A stretch of DNA of 64,000 nucleotides, taken from contig OY744610.1 of NCBI GenBank assembly GCA_963556255.1, positions 8,923,751 through 8,987,750 on the forward strand. Direction: 5' to 3'. Below the pieces are notes generated by a model. The model did no database searches. It was not told where the DNA came from and saw only the letters and a program-made list of their open reading frames with translations. The stretch is from Allolobophora icterica. Lineage: Eukaryota; Annelida; Clitellata; Crassiclitellata; Lumbricidae. Each line of letters begins with the position of its first letter. Position 1 is the stretch's first letter. The position numbers were made by a program, and so were the translations under genes. Positions 57,481 through 64,000 of the stretch are shown piece by piece.

Positions 57481-58163
57481 ACCTTGCACAAGATAGCGAG
57501 TCACTTCCTGTGTGAGATCATGTGCGTGTGGTAAGTCGAGGAGCCTGAGGCAAATGACGGTGGATATTGTTGGAGGAACTGAGATTATTCAGTTCGTTCC
57601 AGAATCAAAGGGAAGTGTGGAGATCTTCATTCGAGTAGTAACTGGGGGACGAGCTTGAGTGAGATAGGAGGAGGATTGGGTAGAGCGGGATGACAGAATA
57701 GTGAAGAGTTTGCTAAGGAACTTTGGCTGGGAGTATTGTAGTGACTTCTGTGTACATGTATGTTAGTGATAGGACTTTGAAGTGGGTGAGTTCAGATATT
57801 TTCAGCAACTTCTTCTCGGACACCGATGAATATTAGGCCTACTCATCATATTTATAACAATGTGTCATCCACCGATTTCTACTGATCAATCACCGTCAAC
57901 TTCTGCTGAGTCATCGGAATTACCCTGGTATATATTAAGGAGCACTCTGTTCCAGTCATAAGTCAGCCGACTTGGAGATTGTCGCGCTCTGCAGTCTATG
58001 GAGACATGGAGGTGCCACGCTGTCGCCCATCAACTCAAACCCATCGTGCCTTCTCTTGAATCGAACCGTCCTCCTGGTATAATCTCCCACTACATTCACG
58101 TACTGTTGCCTTTCATTTTGTACAGCATACATTCGCAAAATCTTTTAAAACGTACTTGTTTAG
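57481..58163. other. Noncoding, no gene seen
   Basis: Only short frames without recognisable domains. Confidence 0.5.
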
Positions 58164-58864
58164 GGCACCCCGTCAAAAGCGCCGTGGACATAAGCGCCCC
58201 GACAAATGCGCCCCGACAAATGCGCCCCGACACATACGCCCCAACAAATGCGCCACTAAAGTGTAATTTTAGCTTCTAATTTTAGTTATATTTTAATCGT
58301 TGATCCCGCCACTAGTTTAGTTATATTTTAATCATTCATCCAGCTTCTAGTCTTAGTTATATTTTAATTAAATTGCTACACATATCTTTAAATCCTTAAA
58401 ATATCCTAATTAAATTCCGGCTTTACAAGTATCACTAAATTTCTCTTTTTTAACGGATAAACAGATTTCTTATATAGCTTCAGGGTGAGAATTGTCGGGG
58501 GGTTGTTCAACCCCCTAGTCTTTCTTAGGACCCCATAGTAAAGTCTTCATTGCACACCCAAACTCCATATGAATCAAGGTCTAACCCCCCCAGTCTTTTT
58601 TCTACAATTCTCATACTGTATAGCTTTAATTCCGAAAGTAACTTTCAGGTGCACTTACCTATGCTTTACAGCTGTCTTTGATCGAAGGCCGCTGTGTAAT
58701 CTATTCAACTGCTTCTCGTCAAATGAACTCATACAGCAAATAGTGTTATTATGTGGCGCGAATGTCGGGGCGCATTTGTCGGTGATTTTTTGGCGCTTTT
58801 GTCGGGTTTTTCTGTGGCGCATTTGTCGGGGCGCTTTTGTCCACGGCGCTTTTGACGGGTCACC
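58164..58864. mobile_element. Mutator-like MITE, 9-bp TSD CTTGTTTAG
   Basis: Inverted ends of about 50 bp: both read CCCGTCAAAAGCGCCGTGGA followed by CAwAAGCGCCCCGACAAATG. Subterminal repeats of GCGCCCCGACAAATGC occur three times on the left and, inverted, three to four times on the right. The flanks CTTGTTTAG (58155-58163 and 58865-58873) are identical; 9 bp favours the Mutator superfamily, though an 8-bp reading cannot be excluded. The 0.6-kb interior has no transposase. Confidence 0.85.
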
Positions 58865-58873
58865 CTTGTTTAG

Positions 58874-59811
58874 ATAGGCTAAGTTATGCAGACGGTAGAG
58901 TCCCTATGTTGTGATGAACGTCAGATGCTCTTGTTTCATCGCAATATTGGGACTTTTCGTATTTCTGAAATGTTGTCTTTCGCCAATTTTTAAAAACTAT
59001 CTCAATATTCTCGGGTTTTATCTCACTGATAATGGGATTTGGCATTTATAATGCAGCCATGTTCAATAAGTTGCAATAGCAATATAGTCCGAATACTATC
59101 ACGTTAGTCATATAGACCGACTTCGAGGCTCTGAACCTCCGATTGGTAGGTACGCCAAAGACTCAGAGATCAGCCAACACTGGTAATTACACATCAAGTC
59201 CCATGCAGTAATGGCTAAATGGCTGTAGCCAGCGGTAGTTGGCCTAAACCAAGCGTCCTGTCCTATATCGCGGAGAATAAGCTTCGACCAATTGTTTCGT
59301 TTTTGTTGACTGAATAGCTTTCGATGCAGCTCCCAAAGCTTTCAATTCGTTGTGAATGGAAGGATTACTCCTTATAGTTACACATAGCCAGTTATGCAAA
59401 TTTCTCTATTCAGTGTGTGCAAAAGGTGTGTATTTTCTAAAGGCTCGATTGTGCACAGATGTTTGGCGCCTGTGCAACCCAACGACCCACATTAATAGCC
59501 TGCTAAAATCGAAAACCTTACATGACAACAAACGTTTTCATCATAATGCCGTTGACAAAAATAGTCTAATGAAGAGCACTGTGCACATACATAGGCCTAC
59601 CTACCCCCGTATACAGATACCCTAACTTGCCGTCCTACTATTGCTCTGCCTCAAATCAAGGCATCGAGGGAACTTATTAAATTAAATTTTGCAAAGTTAC
59701 ATCAAAATTCACCTGTAAATAACATTATCGAAATTTTACTAGACGTGTGCAGCTTTGTCACAATTTAAAGGATGCCCGACGCTAGGCTAAAGGTTGGTAT
59801 TGCCACCTCAA
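58874..59811. other. Noncoding, no gene seen
   Basis: Short open frames only (for example 59356-59625), without domain similarity. Confidence 0.5.
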
Positions 59812-59986
59812 CAGGCACGTAACTAGCCTTTTTCGTTTGGGGGGCTTAAGCCTTGAACATGGCAGCATTTATACAGTGTTCATACGAATCTTAGCCGTAA
59901 GCATACAACGGCTTGACTTGTTTGGGGGGCTTCAACTTCGTTTGGGGGGCTTAAGCCCCCCAAGCCCAACGCTAGAGACGTCCCTG
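59812..59986. mobile_element. hAT MITE, 8-bp TSD
   Basis: Ends CAGGCACGTAACTAG and, from the right, CAGGGACGTCTCTAG; flanks CACCTCAA and CACTTCAA (7 of 8 identical). The interior has CGTTTGGGGGGCTTAAGCC twice. 175 bp. Confidence 0.8.
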
Positions 59987-60250
59987 CACTTCAATTAGAT
60001 CAATTTTGAACATGTATCAATTTTGACGCGAGCTAATTGAAAATATGCTCAATACTCTGGCTAATTAGGCATAAGATAGACTGAATTCTAGTGTATTGTT
60101 TATATTTTTAATAATGTGTGTCAATGACAGCATGTTTACTTGTATTATTTTGTGTGTTCTTTCATTTACATAAAACCTTCGTAAATCTCTCAAAGGAGCT
60201 TAAAGTTGAATAATGCTAATGATAAGGATGTTTTGTTCTCTTACGTTTAG

Positions 60251-60574
60251 GTTTGGTGTCAAGTGGTTCTCTAACCAGAAAGCCAACTAATACTGCAGAT
60301 GTCGCTGGATCAAGCAATGTCACGTTCGAGTGTGCTTCCATTTACGGAATCGAATACACGTCTTGGCATTTTACTCCGTTGGATTCTTCAAGCAACGAAT
60401 CTATTGAGATTTCCTGTGGATGCAAATTACACACAAGCAGTCAGCAGTATCAAGTAGACGCAACGGTCAACAATTCAACAGTACTCGTTGTTCGTCAGCT
60501 GTCAAACGTGACTGAAGGAACTTACAGTTGAACGGACAGTACTGAAACTGCCAAAGCTCTGCTTCTGGTGCTTC
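60251..60574 (+). CDS. Ig-like exon with TGA at the conserved cysteine
   Basis: Acceptor TTACGTTTAG ends at 60250, donor GTATGT at 60575; 324 bp, phase 1-1. Translation: LVSSGSLTRKPTNTADVAGS, SNVTFECASIYGIEYTSWHF with first Cys and Trp, VNNSTVLVVRQLSNVTEGTY then Ser and TGA (60529-60531), then TDSTETAKALLLVLR in the same frame. The Y-x-C motif should be completed exactly at the TGA (Cys TGC/TGT to TGA by one base). Flanking codons remain normal and downstream exons keep phase, so this is a single nonsense change, a sequencing error or, less likely, a recoded codon. Sites NSS/NNS/NVT suggest an extracellular domain. Confidence 0.75.
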
Positions 60575-61020
60575 GTATGTACTATAATTAGAATTATGCA
60601 AATCTATTCTAGTCGAATGATGTTGTATCATCGTTTCAAGATTATAAACGTATTAAAGAGCATATATTGATTAAGTTCAAATTAACACGCTGAAAATATA
60701 TTGCAAGACTTATGGAGGATAAGAAATTTCTATTACTTTGTTTAACTCCAGTTTGAGCGAGCATAGACGTGTTTTGGCGTGCCATTACTATGTGCACTGT
60801 GCTAACGTAGGCCTACTAACGAGGATAATAATGACTAACTACGAGAAATTGTATTTTAACAATAATGGCTACAGTTCAGTTGAAAGTGAAGTTATCGCCA
60901 AGATTTTGTAGTTTGCTGTGTGTAAACAGGGAACAAACTGCTTATCATCTTTTGGTGCAAATTATTTTCATGTACAAATACAACATTTGACCTTATTATT
61001 TTTTGATATTTCAATATTAG

Positions 61021-61204
61021 CCTCTCCGATCTCAATGGAGCCACTGTTCGGTCCAATAGCTGGAGGAACGAACATCAGGATAATTGTTGGCTCAGAATCA
61101 ATTGATTATATATCGAGATATACATCACGTATCTCGTATGTTAGTTATGTCTACATCGGAAATGACTTGTCTTCAACGTCCGTGTTGGTTAAGCCTAATG
61201 ACAG
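61021..61204 (+). CDS. IPT/TIG domain exon 1
   Basis: Acceptor TTTCAATATTAG, phase 1 start, donor GTGAGA, phase 2 end. Translation SPISMEPLFGPIAGGTNIRI and IVGSESIDYI...VYIGNDLSSTSVLVKPNDR. P-I-S-x-x-x-P-x-x-G-P-x-x-G-G-T-x-I is the hallmark start of IPT/TIG domains, found in plexins, Met/Ron receptors and related proteins. It follows the Ig exon in matching phase. Confidence 0.8.
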
Positions 61205-61542
61205 GTGAGAGGAAGACTTTATCGAATGCATGCAACATTACATATGCTTTATTTTATACAGTGCAGGAACCGAAAATAGAAGTACAAAAGAAGAATGAGT
61301 AAACACACTTTTCACTGAAGATATAATTTCTAATTACATGCATTCTACTAGTGTTACTAGTTTCCCTGTAAAGAGAATATTTACTTCAAAAATTTTGCTC
61401 ATTCCTGTAACTATTACAATCTTTTCGATGCTATATTAAATCTGATCTAAATTATTGTGATGCTTTTTTTCCTATCGTTCGATGAACACATTTGGTTGTC
61501 TTTGAAATATTAATAAAATCAAACATTTGCTTTCAACTTCAG

Positions 61543-61722
61543 GTCAACATTAGACCTTGTGGCTGCAACTCCGAGCACAACAGAAGCATCAATCGGGCAA
61601 CCGTTGCCTGTTATAATTGAATTCTCTTCGCAATGGCTGTTCAACATGAGTTTCAACAGAGAGTTCACTTATTTACCTAGTCCAGAAATTACAAGCATCT
61701 ATCCAAGCAACTTCATTGTAGC
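61543..61722 (+). CDS. IPT/TIG exon 2 (end of first, start of second IPT)
   Basis: Acceptor TTTCAACTTCAG, donor GTAAGC; 180 bp, phase 2-2. Translation RSTLDLVAATPSTTEASIGQ, PLPVIIEFSSQWLF, then FTYLPSPEITSIYPSNFIVA. The first part completes an IPT sheet (V-x-x-F ... F-x-Y), and P-E-I-T-S-I-Y-P-S begins a second IPT, as in tandem IPT arrays of plexin-like receptors. Confidence 0.85.
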
Positions 61723-62039
61723 GTAAGCATTCTTTGTCCCAATATTATGTTTTACATTGAGGTAGCTTTGCCTTCATGCTGGGAAGGTCAGATAGATCCA
61801 TTATTAGAAGGGAAAGACTATGGTAAACTTGCTAAGGAAAGTAATAAAGCAATTACTGAGAAATAAAATAGAATTTAATCATAAAAGCCATTAATTCTAA
61901 TTTCAGAAATTGTGTTTGAAATCATTAGAGTATATAAGCACACGTCCGAATATTTAACGAAAATCTCATCAGTCGAAAAGAAAGTCGCAATTCTGTTTGG
62001 GCTCTAAGCTTATCTTAAGCACCTGCCCTGTGTATCTGG

Positions 62040-62500
62040 TCACGCGGTCAGTCCAGGACGGTAAACCATGGTATCAAAGATAAGACATCCATTTGGCGAG
62101 GTATCAATGAAACAATCGAAACTGATATAGCGCCCCTTCAAGGCCTCTACTCGGATGCGTTTCCGACACAGCACAAGCTGAAAAGGCAGCCTTGAAGAAC
62201 CACTAGAACGGTGAGGAATGACCCGAGGGAGGCGACGAACCTCCAAAGGGAACCCGTTCCACGTCGCAAGGGCCAATAACAGAGAAATGCCGGTGCTGAG
62301 TTGTAGATGTACGTGCAAAAGGAAAAGCCAAATTGCTGTGGGTGGCAGAGCGAAAGAGACGATGATCACTGTAGCACGAGACAGAGCTCGCGCAAGTAAG
62401 CGAGCGCCGCCCTCGATAGCACCTCGAGACCAAGGAAGAGATCCGGAAGTAGATGCGCTGAAGAAAGGGAAGCCAACATTGGACATCCCGCATGTTGTGC
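62040..62500 (-). mobile_element. CR1-like LINE fragment in Ig-IPT intron
   Basis: Minus strand: MRDVQCWLPFLQRIYFRISS (the D-V-x-x-W-L-P-x-x-Q-R-I-x-x-K/R motif), then FRSATHSNLAFPFARTSTTQ and RHFSVIGP, then WNGFPLEVRRLP in another frame: the CR1 ORF2 C-terminus. It ends near 62030 after a GCGCCCCTTCAAGGC-type 3' region. Antisense to the host gene. Confidence 0.85.
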
Positions 62501-63460
62501 TAGACGCGAGTAAGATAAGTCTTAATCGCCGGAAACCACGCCGACTTTATCAGATATCTATATTAGTGGTGATATACTAGTGGCTAATGCAAGGGAAAGC
62601 CATCCACGGACCACGTTAGATATCAAACCATTTACGCTGCGTCCGTGATGACTACTACTGATCCGTGAAAGTTCTATCAGTTTTGAAATGCGATTTTTAC
62701 TTTCAAACCAATTGAACTCGCCAAGTAGAACTTCAGATCGCCATCTTATGACAATCATAAATTGAGCACACAATTTAATAAGCAGTTGCCTTTTACTGAC
62801 CGCTTAAGGAAGATGTGATCCAGGCTACTCAGCGTCCCAGGGTGGAAATGCTGATGATTATGAGGACGATGATGTGATAAGCACGACGGTTACAAAACGA
62901 CAATCTGTATGAGTATGTATAAAAACATTAGCGCATTTTGAGTATCTCACAAAAACAATGTACTTGCGAATGTATTCAGCACAAAGCCATACAGAACAGT
63001 ACGAAAAGGCAACATGGGCTCGATTTAAAGTGCGGCACCTGAAGATATCCGTGGACCGCAGAGCGCAACAATCGTCGACCCAAGTTGAATCGAGAACGAA
63101 CCACAGAGTTTTCTGATGTAATAGTGTGTGCTGAGACAATAGTGATGGCATTGATGTTGGCTGGATGAATAAATCGCCGAAAAGAGTCCTACTGCTCTGT
63201 AGGCCTATTGAACTGTGGTCAATCGGTATTTTTGGTACGACGCTCGCAGGTGCAGAGAAGGTAAGTTTAGTGCTCGAATTGGTGGCTGACAATGGAGTCT
63301 TTTCAGTGCTCATTACTTAGGATCAGACAATAGATAAGAACAAGGGTAACATTCTTCCGTCTTAGCTCACTGTGGTCGTGTTTTCTACTTCAATCTCGTC
63401 TTCACATTTATGCATAGTCTCTCGTCCAATGAAGTGCATTATGTTTACCCTTTGCTACAG

Positions 63461-63584
63461 TGGTGGTACTCTGTTGGAAGTAACCGGGCGAGGTCTGTCA
63501 TCCGTGGCTAAACCAATCATCCAGTTGACAGTCTTCATAACTCGAGCACCTGAAAACAGCTCAACGTCAAATACATCGTCGAGG
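63461..63584 (+). CDS. IPT/TIG exon 3 (second IPT continued)
   Basis: Acceptor TTTGCTACAG ends at 63460; phase 2 start completes the Ala/Gly split codon and gives GGTLLEVTGRGLSSVAKPII, QLTVFITRAPENSSTSNTSS R, i.e. the G-G-T-x-L-x-V-x-G-x-G-L strand pair of IPT. A donor GTAATC at 63585 gives phase 0, which fits the next exon. Read through, the frame would stop at 63640. Confidence 0.8.
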
Positions 63585-63928
63585 GTAATCACCGTTTCAG
63601 TTAACAAACTCACTTTTAGCAATACGCTATGGACAAGATGACATAGTGTACTATAACTTGTGTGTTTCTTCCGATATCGCTTAGATTGCAACAAATAAAA
63701 TAAATCAAATGATAAGGTCCATGAAAATTTATTGCAAGAAGGGTCAAATACATTTAAATTTTAGTTTGGGCATTACATTATAATGCAGTTGAGCATTCAG
63801 AAGAAGAAAAAACAGTTAACAACCTCTATTCAGACTTCAAACTACTTAGAATTATGGTTATCCTTCTAATCGGCTTTAGGCTACATATTTACAAACTGTA
63901 ATGTGATATTCTAACATTTGCCTTGTAG

Positions 63929-64000
63929 GAATGTACAGTTCAACCAGGGAATGATACTTATATGCAGTGTCCAATGCCTGCATTAAGTCTTCCAGAATAC
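63929..64000 (+). CDS. IPT/TIG exon 4 (partial, runs off window)
   Basis: Acceptor TTTGCCTTGTAG ends at 63928; phase 0: ECTVQPGNDTYMQCPMPALS LPEY. The C...C-P-x-P pattern is the end of a plexin/Met-type IPT domain. The gene continues beyond the window; whether a transmembrane segment or kinase follows is not visible. Confidence 0.7.

Noticed and set aside
60529..60531. Selenocysteine codon in the Ig domain
   Set aside because: TGA sits where a disulfide cysteine is needed and no SECIS element can be seen in the window; nonsense mutation or error is more likely.

Overview
The window is eukaryotic nuclear DNA from an animal, most likely a marine invertebrate. The signs are spliced genes with GT-AG introns, BTB-BACK-PHR, immunoglobulin-like and IPT/TIG coding exons, tRNA-derived SINEs, CR1/L2-type LINEs, and piggyBac, hAT, mariner and pogo-like DNA transposons. 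The short word TAGGCCTA is very common, which I associate with some deuterostome genomes, but I cannot name the species. One assembly gap of 200 N lies at 19827-20026.

Genes are sparse and three loci are convincing. (1) 1083-10158, minus strand: two phase 1-1 Ig-like exons, then a long Thr/Ser/Pro (mucin-like) exon built from a 42-bp minisatellite. The Val-rich open frame on the plus strand of that minisatellite is probably an artefact. (2) 42629-49904: a convergent pair of BTB-BACK-PHR paralogues with the same intron position. The minus-strand copy looks intact (438 aa). The plus-strand copy carries a 2-nt frameshift and a piggyBac element in its PHR-side exon. (3) 60251 to the window end, plus strand: an Ig-like exon followed by IPT/TIG exons whose intron phases all match. 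The Ig exon has TGA where the second canonical cysteine should be.

Most of the rest is transposon-derived. Insertions can be resolved to the base from target-site duplications (TSDs), and several have an empty site elsewhere in the same window: two piggyBac elements (44606-46757 and 52318-54613, TTAA), hAT-type elements with 8-bp duplications (8640-9299, 22718-22911, 31114-40672, 42311-42477, 44939-45162, 59812-59986), an internally deleted mariner (12180-12977), a pogo/CENP-B-like element (22427-24417) and a Mutator-like MITE (58164-58864). The clearest history is at 30963-40775: a SINE was split by a hAT element, the hAT acquired a 256-bp internal tandem duplication, and one copy of that duplication was split by an 8-kb TA-flanked insertion that itself holds LINE debris, a 267-bp direct repeat and a 31-bp-arm hairpin.

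Satellite-like regions include a mixed direct/inverted array with YY1-like motifs (5816-6800), a 156-bp x4 array (14809-15432), and a ~988-bp unit repeated about 2.6 times with an inverted arm upstream (15528-19594). I found no prokaryotic genes, CRISPR array, rRNA or convincing functional tRNA gene. No complete new biochemical system is evident. The most unusual material is the mucin/Ig locus, the TGA-for-Cys Ig exon, the transposon-interrupted PHR paralogue and the structured repeats.
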